From the NCBI GenBank assembly GCA_019695295.1, contig JAIBAH010000042.1:1-33709 (forward strand): a stretch of 33,709 nt of DNA. Reading direction: 5' to 3'. Numbering within the stretch: position 1 is the stretch's first letter; every line of letters begins with the position of its first letter. The position numbers were made by a program, and so were the translations under genes. Origin of the DNA: Bacteroidia bacterium (GTDB lineage Bacteria; Bacteroidota; Bacteroidia; J057). Shown here piece by piece: positions 22,719 through 33,300 of the stretch. Under the pieces are notes generated by a model. That model was not told the DNA's origin and did not search any database. It saw nothing but the letters and a program-made list of their open reading frames with translations.

Positions 22719-25700
22719 TTACCGGTTACGGTATTGCTTTTCGAGATATGGACCAAAGTCCGCTTCCAGAGGCTTCATCTTATCCTGCTGCTTCGTCTGA
22801 TTGTAATAATTCATCAGGACACTGACTGCTGCGAGGCTGTTATCCTCTTTTCCATAATACTGTTTGGTTGAACTGTAATAATCCAGCGTTTCTTTGCACC
22901 ACTTCATGGAAGTAGAGAAATACTCTTCCGTTTTTTCTTTCTCTCCGAGCTTATCATACAGCATTCCTACTTTTACAAGCAGATACTCGTCCGGCTTAAT
23001 TACTTTATAGGGCAATTTCTGCTCAGTAAATGCAAGTACTTCTTTTGCCTTAGCCCTTAATGACTCCGGTGTTTCCCCTTCTTTTGCAATAACCAGTGGT
23101 CTTCCGGTAGAATCTTTGGCATTTAACTTATCCGCACGGTCAATGTAATATTTGGCAAGGCGGCAGAAAGTATTGTAATAATTCCCCATCATTCTGCGGA
23201 CATTTTCATCGTAATACATCTCAGAATTATCCAGATTGGTATATTTGAATTTTTTGGTAAGATTTTCATACATTAAATCCTCTCTGATGCTGCCCTTAAA
23301 ACTGTCATAATAATCCACATCATCCGATTTTTTCACAGGGGTAACCCTGTAGGCAAGCCCTTCCTGACGGAGATAACTGTCTAAACCTACGAAACTGGAA
23401 GGAGAAACCGTATTGGCAAAATACACAGGACGTTTCCATCCGTCTTTTGCTACATTCTCAATCAGATTGATGAGGAGTACATCCGCAAGCTGCAATAAAT
23501 TTCCGCCTCCTTCTTTACGCATATTGATTTTCCATTTCATGGTATCTGCGATATAAGGCAATTCTTCTTCAGTTACAATTTTGTCTGCAAGAAGCTGGGA
23601 TTTATTGACTGCAAAAGATTTTTCGATAGAGGAAGAATTGAAAAACTTAGCCTGTTTTTCAGTTCCTACATAATCCTTGTCTTTCAGGGTAATGGGCAGA
23701 GGCTCAGACTCATTCATTTTGAGTTTCATGTGATTGATATACCAGTCTGTATTCACATAACTCAGACAAAGCACCCTCACATCAGGCCTTACGCCTTCAA
23801 CCTCCTGAGCGTACCAAAGCGGGAAGGTATCGTTGTCTCCGTTGGTAAAGAGTACTGCATTAGGCGCAAGTGAATTCAGCAGGTTATATGCCGAATCGGG
23901 ACAGGTATAATTTCCGGCTCTTGAGTGGTCATCATAATTCTGAGACAACATAATACCCGGAATCAGCAATCCTACGACAGAGGAAACATAAGCAGAAGAG
24001 CCTTTAAGATATTTTTCGAGTAACTGATACAAAGCGATCACCCCAAGGCCTATCCAGATTGCAAAGGTCTGAAAAGAGCCGGCAAAAGCATAATCCCTTT
24101 CACGGGGCTGCATTGGTGGCTGATTCAGGTAGAGGATAATGGCAAAACCCGTGAAGAAAAACAGTAGGCCTACTACAATAGCATTATTTCTGTCTTTTTT
24201 GGCTTGCCAGAACATTCCCAACAGCCCCAGAATAAACGGCAGTAAGAAATAGTGGTTTTTAGCAGGGTCATTTTTCATTGATTCGGGCATTTTGGAAGCC
24301 TTTGAAAAATCCAGTCCGCTTTCCCATGCACAATCCTGAATATCTCCTTCTTTTCCGGCAAAATTCCACATAAAATAACGCCAGTACATATGTACAATCT
24401 GATATTTCCATAAGAAAGTCAGGTCTTCCATTCCTGTAGGTTTATCATCATAAGGCGATTTGCTATTTCCTTTATTCTTTACATAATTGATATATCCGTG
24501 CGGGCCAGACTCATAGCGGCTTCTGTCCCACATCCTTGGAAAAAGCTTTTTATACTGAGGGGCGAACTCATACTTTCTCTTTTTTCCGATTTCTTTATAT
24601 CTCCCCTCTTTTTCAGAAACCACATACTCCGGAGTTTTGATTTCATCTATGATGTGCTCCTGATCGTAAGGAATATTATACAGCGTTCCGCTAAAAATAG
24701 GGAAATCTCCGTACTGTTCCCTTTTCATATAGCTGAGGAAAGAGTGTACTTTTTCGGGGTCATTTTCATCAATCGGAGGATTGGCAGCGGAGCGGATAGG
24801 AATCATTGCGTAAGCGGCAAGGCCAAGATAAATTACCACGACACTCATTGCAATGACATTCAGTACCGGTTTATTTTCTTTATGACTATACCATATTGCC
24901 CCAACAACACCGGCAACGAGCAGCAGCAAAGTAACGGCGATGCCGGAGCCCATTGGCATTCCCAATCCGGTTTTTACTGTTCCGCTGATAGTACCTACCA
25001 GAAATCGCTCCAAAGCCCAGGCAATATCAAACGTAACGAGAATAATACCAAACTGAACCACAGCGAGAATTACCACTGAAATCCCGAAAGTAATCAGGGC
25101 TCCGGTAATAGTAGCAGGATATTTACGGAAATAGTAGATAAATGCCAGAGCCGGAATTGTGAGGAGGTTTAATAAGTGAACGCCGATGGATAATCCCATA
25201 AGATAAGCAATCAGCACGAGCCACCTTGTATTGTCGGGCTCATCTGCTCTGCCTTCCCATTTGAGCATAGCCCAGATTACAATCGCCGTGAAGAATGAGC
25301 TCATCGCATAAACCTCTGCTTCTACTGCATTAAACCAGATAGACTCAGCGAAACCGCATGCAAGTGCACCGACGACTCCTGACACAAGAATTGCAATGGT
25401 TTGGTTAAAATCAGGCTCTGCGTCTTTATTTCCAATTACGATTTTTTTGGCAAGGGTGGTTACAATCCAGAAGGTAAACAGAATTGTGAATGCAGATGCC
25501 AAAACGCTCAGAAGATTAACCATAAAAGCTACTTTTTCCGGGCCAGAGGCAAACATAGCAAAAACCCGTCCCAGCAGAAGGAAAAAAGGTGCTCCCGGAG
25601 GATGTGGCACCTCCAGTTCATTTGCACAGGAGATAAATTCCCCGCAATCCCAGAAACTTGCGGTAGGAGCCATTGTAAGCAGGTAAACAATCAGTCCGAA

Positions 25701-25751
25701 GGCAAAGACGGCCCATCCGGTAATGTTGTTCAGATTTTTGTAGTTCATCAT
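22719..25751 (-). CDS. DUF2723 (TMEM260-like) membrane protein, candidate GT-C glycosyltransferase
   Basis: A 1010-residue protein with about 12 transmembrane segments in the first 600 residues and a soluble C-terminal region of about 400 residues. The N-terminus has the DUF2723 marks TMAPTASFWDCGEF (residues 27-39, with D35 and E38 after the first helix) and HPPGAP (50-55). Acidic residues after the first membrane helix are what GT-C glycosyltransferases use for catalysis, and the human DUF2723 protein TMEM260 is reported to be a protein O-mannosyltransferase. A glycan donor and acceptor for the bacterial members are not established. Helix-rich TPR-like segments lie near the C-terminus (about 885-1000). 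The start could be M1 or M2 (25751 or 25748). It has its own promoter and follows the terminator of the ribH unit. Confidence 0.88.
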   Translation of the reverse strand: MMNYKNLNNITGWAVFAFGLIVYLLTMAPTASFWDCGEFISCANELEVPHPPGAPFFLLLGRVFAMFASGPEKVAFMVNLLSVLASAFTILFTFWIVTTLAKKIVIGNKDAEPDFNQTIAILVSGVVGALACGFAESIWFNAVEAEVYAMSSFFTAIVIWAMLKWEGRADEPDNTRWLVLIAYLMGLSIGVHLLNLLTIPALAFIYYFRKYPATITGALITFGISVVILAVVQFGIILVTFDIAWALERFLVGTISGTVKTGLGMPMGSGIAVTLLLLVAGVVGAIWYSHKENKPVLNVIAMSVVVIYLGLAAYAMIPIRSAANPPIDENDPEKVHSFLSYMKREQYGDFPIFSGTLYNIPYDQEHIIDEIKTPEYVVSEKEGRYKEIGKKRKYEFAPQYKKLFPRMWDRSRYESGPHGYINYVKNKGNSKSPYDDKPTGMEDLTFLWKYQIVHMYWRYFMWNFAGKEGDIQDCAWESGLDFSKASKMPESMKNDPAKNHYFLLPFILGLLGMFWQAKKDRNNAIVVGLLFFFTGFAIILYLNQPPMQPRERDYAFAGSFQTFAIWIGLGVIALYQLLEKYLKGSSAYVSSVVGLLIPGIMLSQNYDDHSRAGNYTCPDSAYNLLNSLAPNAVLFTNGDNDTFPLWYAQEVEGVRPDVRVLCLSYVNTDWYINHMKLKMNESEPLPITLKDKDYVGTEKQAKFFNSSSIEKSFAVNKSQLLADKIVTEEELPYIADTMKWKINMRKEGGGNLLQLADVLLINLIENVAKDGWKRPVYFANTVSPSSFVGLDSYLRQEGLAYRVTPVKKSDDVDYYDSFKGSIREDLMYENLTKKFKYTNLDNSEMYYDENVRRMMGNYYNTFCRLAKYYIDRADKLNAKDSTGRPLVIAKEGETPESLRAKAKEVLAFTEQKLPYKVIKPDEYLLVKVGMLYDKLGEKEKTEEYFSTSMKWCKETLDYYSSTKQYYGKEDNSLAAVSVLMNYYNQTKQQDKMKPLEADFGPYLEKQYRNR

Positions 25752-25782
25752 ATTTTGTAGAATCTTTTTTAAACTTGGGGGA

Positions 25783-25790
25783 CAAAGTTA
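25783..25790 (-). promoter_or_regulatory. Probable -7 element for the DUF2723 gene
   Basis: TAACTTTG on the minus strand lies 31 bases before the ATG at 25751 and just beyond the ribH terminator, giving a short leader. Confidence 0.55.
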
Positions 25791-25811
25791 TACTTTTTTT
25801 ATTAAAAATCT

Positions 25812-25848
25812 AAAAAACGCTTTAAGGAAATACCCGAAAGCGTTTTTT
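25812..25848 (-). terminator. Terminator of the TPR-ribH operon
   Basis: AAAAAACGCTTT at 25812-25823 pairs perfectly over 12 bases with AAAGCGTTTTTT at 25837-25848. On the minus strand it begins 29 bases after the ribH stop and ends in a T-run. Confidence 0.92.
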
Positions 25849-25877
25849 ATCTGAAAATTATTCAAAAATCTTATACA

Positions 25878-26360
25878 TTATAACCTTAAATCAATCATTT
25901 CAAGGACAGCAACAGCCGCTTCTTCTCCTTTGTTTCCGTATTTCCCGCCGGCTCTGTCAAGTGCCTGCTGCTGATTATCGGTAGTGAGTACTCCAAAGAT
26001 TACGGGCCGGTGAAATTTAAGTCCAGTATCCATTATACCCTGAGAAGCAGCAGAACAGATAAAATCGAAGTGCCTTGTTTCTCCCTGTATTACACAACCC
26101 AGACAAATTGCGCCGTCAGAATAAGGCAACGCTTTTTCGAGGGCAAACTGTGCTCCCAAAGCCAGCTCAAAAGTACCTGGAACATCCATACGGATAATAT
26201 TACTATCCGGAACGCCCGCCGCCTTCAGCACCCGAACGGAGCCTTCATACAAAGCTTCAGTAACCTCCGGATTCCATTTGCTTACAATAATGGAAACACA
26301 GGTATCCGAATGATTTTTACCATTGGTATAACGAATATGTGATAAATCGTGTCCGCTCAT
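25878..26360 (-). CDS. ribH: 6,7-dimethyl-8-ribityllumazine synthase
   Basis: A 160-residue enzyme of the riboflavin pathway: it condenses 5-amino-6-ribitylamino-uracil with 3,4-dihydroxy-2-butanone 4-phosphate to form lumazine, the precursor of riboflavin. Substrate-binding features are visible: SKWN with Trp29, PGTFELAL (61-68), GCVIQGETRHFDF with catalytic His97 (88-100), and the phosphate-site region GVLTTDNQQQALDRAGGKYGNKG with Arg136. The length is typical and no key residue is missing. The enzyme forms pentamers or 60-subunit shells in other bacteria. Its start overlaps the stop of the upstream TPR gene (TAATG). No FMN riboswitch is seen upstream. Confidence 0.97.
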   Translation of the reverse strand: MSGHDLSHIRYTNGKNHSDTCVSIIVSKWNPEVTEALYEGSVRVLKAAGVPDSNIIRMDVPGTFELALGAQFALEKALPYSDGAICLGCVIQGETRHFDFICSAASQGIMDTGLKFHRPVIFGVLTTDNQQQALDRAGGKYGNKGEEAAVAVLEMIDLRL

Positions 26361-27064
26361 TATGATTCAGCGCGTCCCAGGTATTTGTCAATCGTTTGAC
26401 CTTCCTGACTATTGGGATATTTTTCTTTAATTTTTTTGTATAAATCTACTGCTTTGTCTTTTTTACCGGCTTCTTCGTATGCTTCGCCGGCAAGCTTAAG
26501 CATCATAGGACGAATAGCGTCATCTTTTTCAGAAGTAACGTCCGCTGCTTTTTCAAAATACTCAGCAGCTTCGAGAGATTTTCCTAAATCTTCATGTGCA
26601 AAGCCCAGTGCCATATAAGCAGAAGCAGAAACGAGATTATCTCCTTTAGAGAAATCCTTCAGTAACTGAATACCCTCTTCGGTTCTTCCTTCTTTCAATG
26701 CAGCGATTCCGGCTCTGTATTTCGCCATATTTCCTTCTTTGGTTCCGCCATACTGACTGATGATTGATTCAAGCCCTTCGGATGCACCGTCTCCTTTGAG
26801 CGCTTTTTGTAAAGAATCTTTTTCCCAGTAATATACTGACTGATAAGCGGCAACTGCGGCTTCCTTATTTTTGGAAGCATTCATAGAGTCCCAGATGAAG
26901 TATCCTAATACTCCGGCCAAAACCACACCGATTCCGATTATGTATAATTTATTTTTTTGAAAAAACTCAGAAGCATTATTTCCCGAGCCAGAATTCTCTG
27001 TACTTTCCAATACTTCTTCCAGTTCCAACTCTTGTTCTTCTGCTACTACCTTATTCTTTGCCAT
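26360..27064 (-). CDS. Membrane-anchored tetratricopeptide repeat protein (YfgM-like)
   Basis: A 234-residue protein with an acidic cytoplasmic N-terminus (EEQELELEEVLE), one transmembrane helix (residues about 40-58, YIIGIGVVLAGVLGYFIW), and a periplasmic TPR domain: units read ASAYMALGFAHEDLGKSLEA (with AAEYFEKA) and MMLKLAGEAYEEAGKKDKAV (with DLYKKIKEKYP). The layout matches YfgM-like proteins, which assist export or folding near the Sec translocon in enterobacteria; that role is an inference here. In Bacteroidota a TPR gene like this is frequently found upstream of ribH, and here the stop and the ribH start overlap in TAATG, so translation is coupled. Confidence 0.85.
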   Translation of the reverse strand: MAKNKVVAEEQELELEEVLESTENSGSGNNASEFFQKNKLYIIGIGVVLAGVLGYFIWDSMNASKNKEAAVAAYQSVYYWEKDSLQKALKGDGASEGLESIISQYGGTKEGNMAKYRAGIAALKEGRTEEGIQLLKDFSKGDNLVSASAYMALGFAHEDLGKSLEAAEYFEKAADVTSEKDDAIRPMMLKLAGEAYEEAGKKDKAVDLYKKIKEKYPNSQEGQTIDKYLGRAES

Positions 27065-27251
27065 ATTATAAAATGAAAAATTAACGAATTACTTTAATAA
27101 AATTTCCGGAAAATCCGGGTTTTATGAAACAGAGTGCAAAAAAAGCAAATATGTATTAATTCTGCAAAGTTTTTTTATTATAAAACCCTTTAATGTAGAA
27201 TATTTATAAAAAAATATTGCTTTTGGGATAAAAACAGGGATTAATTACAAA

Positions 27252-27281
27252 AAAGCCGGAGGGTTTTGCACCTCCGGCTTT
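27252..27281 (-). terminator. Terminator of the giant coiled-coil gene
   Basis: AAAGCCGGAGG at 27252-27262 pairs perfectly over 11 bases with CCTCCGGCTTT at 27271-27281. On the minus strand it lies 35 bases after the stop at 27317 and is followed by TTTTTT. Confidence 0.92.
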
Positions 27282-27316
27282 ACCGACGTATTATCTCCCA
27301 AATAAAACGTTTTTAA

Positions 27317-30300
27317 TTATTGAGCCACTTTCTGAAGAAGTTTTACTGCACGAATACTTTGTGCCGGATATTTATCAGAAGTGATATATGTTCTGTCTCC
27401 TGCATACTGGAATGCTCCCTGTAATACTTTTTTGCTGTTGTTTTCGCTGGAAATCATCATATAAAGAGCGATATTCACAGGTTTTGCAGGGTCAATTTCA
27501 GGAATGATTACATTATTGTAAACCATTTTACCTCCGATAATCTGATACTTATATCCCTGAGCAGAGAAGTAGTCGTTGATACGGTTCATTACTTCATCTT
27601 TAGAGATAAATGCACTTACCGGGAAGCACGGACTTCCGTCCACCATTACATCAGACTGATAGTCCCAGAATCCTTTGAGATCTTGCTCGAGGAGTCTTAA
27701 CTCCACTTCTCTGGCAGCAGATGCTTTGATTTTAGCGTCTTCCAGTGTCAGTTGCTCTTCTTTCAGTTCGATATATTCTTCTCTCTGAGTAATTCTGCGC
27801 TCTCTTGCATCCACTTCAGCGATTCTGCGGGAAAGTGCGGCCTCATTCAGGCTGGAGGGATTGGTACTGGAAGCAACCGGCTGATTTTTGCCTTTTTGCT
27901 CTGCAATCGCCAACTGATTTTTGAGGTTTTGATTCTCAGATTTCAAAGAAGAAATCTGTGCGTCATAGTCTTCTGTATTTACAGTAACTACCGGAATACT
28001 ATTCACTTTCTGCTCAAGTTCTGCAATTCTGGCGAGGTCTTTATCGTGCTGATCCAATGCATTGGAAACATATTCTGTATTTTTCTCAATCTGTTCTTTG
28101 AGGGTTAAATTCTCTGTCATGAGTTTGGCAATTTCAGGATCTCCTCCGGCAGAAACATTGATGTTTTTATAGGCTTCCACTTCACCGTTCAGACGGGATA
28201 CATTTGCCTGTAAAGCGATTACCTCTTCATTCAGGTCAGAGTTTTGCTTACGCAGCGTCTCGAGTTCTTCGGAAGATGGATTACTTCCGGAGGACGGGTT
28301 TTCGCTTATTGCACTGAGTCTTTGCTTCAGGGCAGTATTTTCGTCCAGCAACTGTGAGTTCTGAGCTACAAGGATATCATGGTCACCGTCTCCCGTTCCC
28401 ATATTGGTTTTCAGCTTCTCGGTAAGGTTCAATACCTGATTTTCCAGTACGGTTTTTTCAGACATTAACTGCTCGTAGTTGGCTTTCAGTCTGTCGTATT
28501 CAGCGGTATTGCCTACGCCGGCAGCAGCACTTTGATTTGCATACAGCGCATTGAGCGCATTGGAAAGAGCTGTACGCAAAGATTCATTTTCATCAAACAA
28601 CTCCTGGTTTTGCTTACGGAGTGCTTCTGCCTCTTCTGCTTTTGTATATTCACTGGGTTCAGATGAAACCGGAATACTGAAATTTTTGACTTTATCATTC
28701 AAACGCTGAATTTCATTATCCTGCGCTTCGATTCTTCCTCTGAGTGAAGCGATTAACTCCTCTTTTCCGGAAGAAGAAGGTTGGTTTCGGAGTTGTTCCA
28801 CTTCTGACTTAAGGGTTTCATTTGCCTCCTTCAGTTCCAGTTTTTCCTGCATGAGGATTGCAATTTCGCCGTCACCGGAGTTTTCGAGCTGAGTTTTCAG
28901 GTTGCTGTTTTCATCCTGCAATTCATTGATTCTCTGCTTGAACAAATCATTCTCTTCTTTATACATCACTAGTAAATCTTCACCTTTGGAAGCCATCAGG
29001 TTTCTGATTTCTTCCTCAGCATCTGCCAGTTTTTTCTTCAGCACAACCACCTGTTTATTTTGTTCTTCATTCGGTTTAGGGCTTCCGGCTCCTTCTTCTT
29101 TCAGGGTTTGAAGTTCTTTTTTGAGAGAAGTATTTTCCACCATCAGGTTTTCTACCGCAGGCTGAATATCCTTTATTTGTTCTTCGAGCTGCTCATTGCG
29201 GTTAGTCAATACTCTTACATCCTGCTGAAGTGCGACAAGCTGTTCATTTTCAGGCATAGGCTCCTGAGATTTCAGTTTATTGTTTTCTTCAGTAAGTGCT
29301 GCAATCTGATTTTTGAGGATGAGCATTTGCTCGTCTTTATCGTCTCCGCTCACTACAGGCTGAGAACCGGGATTCCCTGTCCCTGCGATATCATCATGAA
29401 GTTTTTTCCAGCGGTCACGCTCTTCTACAAGGATATTATTCTGAGAACGTGCTCCCAGCAATTCATCTTCCTTTTCAGCAATCTTGCTGTTCAGTGCCAT
29501 AATCATTTCGTCTTTTTCAGAAACACTTCCGGAAGTAAGACTTGTCTGTACCTTAAGCTGATTGCGCAGGTTATCGTTTTCGGAAGTGAGTTCGCTCACC
29601 TGCTGATTGAGTTCAGCCACAACCTGACCATCATTTCCTTCTGATTTTGCAGCAATTACTCCGTTAAGACGGGCTACCTCTGCTGTTAGTTCTTCATTTT
29701 TGGTAATCAGAGCCGTCGCGTCCGGATTTTCTACCGGAAGGCTTGCTCCTTCACGAAGCTTGATATTTTCCTCAGAAAGTTGTTTATTCAAAGTTTCAAG
29801 TGCTGCAATCTGAGTCTGATACTTCTCTACATCCGGTGAAGTGCCGGGAGCAGGGGTAGTACCCGTACCAGCAAGAGCCTCTTCATATTGTTTTTTATAC
29901 AAATCCCTTTCTTCAATCAACGCGTCCACCTGAGCCTGAAGCTGTGGGCTACCGCCTTTTTCAAGTGCTACATTCAATTCATTTTCCGTAACGAGCAATC
30001 TCTTTTCGACTTCATCCACTTTATTCTGAAGTGCGTTTCTCTGATTGGTAAGGGTAGTGATTTCTTCGTCTTTAATCGCCACTACTTCCTGAACATCAGA
30101 ATTAACGGTTACTTCGGTGAGTTTTTGCTGAAGATTCGCAATCGTAATATCTTTTTGTACCAGTAAATCCTGAGTTTCTACAATCTGAGTCTGCATTACG
30201 ACACTTTTTGCCAGCTGCTGACGCATAAGATTGTTTTCGGCTTCCAGTTGCTGAACCTGTAGTCCGAGTTCTTCGCAGGAAATAGTGCCACTCTTGAGGG

Positions 30301-33300
30301 CAAGTTCCTGTTCGAGTCTTGATTTTTCAGCAGACAAAGCGATATTTTCGTCTTTTAATCTTGCCATTTCTTCTCTTACCGGTCCGAAAGACTCTTTATT
30401 TCCTTCGAGTACCTCAAGCATTCTGGCGTTCTCGTTTTTCAACTGAAGATTTTCTCTTTGTAAAGCAGTAAGTTGCTCGTCAGGGTTTTCTGTGCTGAAT
30501 GCGTCAATCACTCTTTGAAGAGAATCCTGCTGCACTTTCAGAACAGAAATCTGAGCAAGATAAGCATCCGCCTTAACTGAATCTACTCCGGAAGGCATTG
30601 GAGTATTCATGGCGATAGCATTTAAAGAATCTACTGCAAATTTAAGGGTTGTATTTTCGGAGATGATTTTTTCTCTTTCTACAGAGAGGTTTTCTTTTTC
30701 TCTTTTTACATTATCCAGTTCCGTTCTTGTATCATTCAGTGCCTGTTCAGTCACAGAAGCGTCAGCAACTTCACTGATTTTTTTCTCAAGATTGGTATTG
30801 GTATTCTGAAGTTCCGTAATCTGAGCCAGCAAAGTTTGTTTTTCAGTGCCAAGCGAAGCATTTTCGGTTTCGAGTGCGGCCACTTTTTCTCTCATTGGCG
30901 CAAAAGCCGTTTTATTTTCTTCCAGCACCTCAAGCATTGCTGCATTTTCATTTTTCAGCTGAAGGTTTTCTCTTTGTAATGCAAGCAGTTGCTCGCTGCC
31001 TTCGGGCTGCTCGGTCTGAAAAGCGTCAATCACTCTTTGAAGAGAGTCTTTTTCATGATTCACAACAGCCACCCGGCTTACCCATGAGGAACTATCGGTA
31101 CCGGAAGCAGAGCTGATTTCCATTCTGCGCATCAATTCCTGATTTTTAGTCATCAGTTCTTCTCTGTCTTTTTTCAGTGCTTCAATCTGACTGTAAAGAG
31201 AAGAAGCCAGTACAGAATCCTGATGCAGGGTGTCGTTCTGATTGTTGCTCATGCCATTGAGTGATTTCAGTTCCTGATTTTCTTTTTCCAGCACCGCAAT
31301 TCTGCTCATTGCAATATCCAGTTCACCTTCTTTGAGGGTTTTATTTTCAGCTTCCAGTTCTTTATTACGGGTATTTGCAACACTGAGGTCGTTTTCAAAT
31401 TGTTTTTTCTGCTGACGTTCCGCAGTAAGTTCCATATTCAGCTCTTCAATTTCAGCCATAAACGATGCAGTCCTTACACTGTCTGCTTCGTTAGAGGAAG
31501 GAGCAGAAGCCTGCAGTTGTTTTATCTGTAATTCCAGGTCGTCATTCTGACGCTTGGCGTCGGCAAGCATGGATTCATAATTTTCAATTACAGACTGAAG
31601 GCGGGTGTACCGTACATTCATAGTATCTACATATACCGTAGCCTGATCGAGTTTGGATTTGATATCCTCCAGGTTCTGACTTTTCAGTTCATCGTTTTCT
31701 TTTTTGAGCAGTTCTGTCTGAGCCTGAAATTCAGTATTTTCAGTTTGCAGTGTATTCAGCTGAGTACGAAGCGCAGCAACATCAGAAGCACTTGCCTTGA
31801 GATCATCGTAATCCTGGCGCAAAACGAGGTACTCTTTTTTCATTGCTTCAAAATCACCAAGCAGACGCTGATTTTCCTGAATCAGTGAATCTACTTTAGC
31901 CTGAAGGTCAGGGCCACCGGAAGATCCGCTTTTGCGTAAATCCTCGATTTCCTTGCGCATCATTGCATTCTGAGACTGAGTAGCAGCGTACTGATCGTCA
32001 AGACTCTTTTTTTCTTCCTCCAATTTATTGTATTTATCCTGGAGTTCTGTGAAACCGAGCGTTTCATTCCCTTCGGTTGAACCGGATTTCAAATCTGCCA
32101 CTTCTTGTTTTAAAGCGATAATTTCCTTTTGATATTCAGCGATTTTTTCGCTTTCTCCCAATGAAGTTACGGGCGCAGCCGGAGATAATTCCGCAATTTG
32201 TTTTTCAAGTTCCCTTACTTTATTTTCCTTATTATAAATGATGCGAATCAAAGAGTCTGTTTTTACATTATCAACTCCGCCACCGTTATTTCCCTCGGCA
32301 ATTGCCTGCTCCAGTTCAAAATTCAGTTTTTTGTACTGACTTCTTAACTGAAGGTTTTCATTATAGAGACTTGAAATTCTTTGGTCGTACAAACGGGCAA
32401 TACTATCACACTCGAGGCTTTGTGCCAAAACAGCAAGCGGAATCATTCCTTCAGGATAACCTGTAGTGACAGAGTAGTCTTTGGCGGCCATGAAATCAGG
32501 GCTCTGACGAAGAATAATAGCCATTACATTCGGGTCGGCAGATGCAAGAATCGTAGTATCCACAGGAAGTGCATCCTGAGTAGGAGGGATATAATATCTT
32601 GGTGGATTAGCCGGAATCGGTTCAGGTGTATTCAGGTTGAAGTTTGCGCCAACTGCAAAAGAGAACAACATATCACTTCCTTTTTTCCGGTTAGGAATCA
32701 GGTTGGCTCCATAAAGGTCCATATAGTCATTCATCGGGATACGAAGCGTCGTACCTAAATTAAGGTTCACTTTCGGGCTTAGGTTAAGTTCAGTGCCCAG
32801 GCCTAAAGGAAGAGAAGCCGTAATCGTACTGAATTTTTCTCCTCTCAGCGGATTGAATCCCTTAAAGGGAATTGTATCGTTTTTGAACGGGAAAAACAAC
32901 ATCCCGCCAAGCCCGAGTGAAGCATAAGGCTTTAGCAACTGATCAGAATCCCTGAAGGGAGATGCCTTTACAGCACCGTCCAGATAAACAAAATCCGTTC
33001 TTACGTAACGGGGTGGCTCATAATATGAGTTGGGGTCTGTAGTAGGCCCAAAATAAAAAGGCGTAAGGTCGGGGTTCTGAGCTACTATTCTGCCATATCC
33101 AAACCTGCCCAAAGGAGAAAAATATCCTTTCGTTTTTTTGGAAATACTTGCCTCCATTCCCGGAAGTACATTAAACGTTTTTGCTGCTCCGGATTGATTG
33201 TAGTTAATGTCACCATAATACCCGGTGCCGGTGAGGTTGACTCCAAGCGTTAAATTGTCTTTGGATGTACGGGCTACTCCCTGTCCACAAACGAATGTGA

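Noticed and set aside
24498-25079. Plus-strand frame of 193 residues inside the DUF2723 gene
   Set aside because: Antisense to conserved membrane helices; composition is rich in His and Arg as expected for a shadow.
27065-27250. FMN riboswitch upstream of the TPR-ribH unit
   Set aside because: The leader is AT-rich and lacks the conserved RFN element blocks.
29060-29644. Plus-strand frame of 194 residues inside the giant coiled-coil gene
   Set aside because: Phe-rich shadow of the coil; no start signals and no motif.
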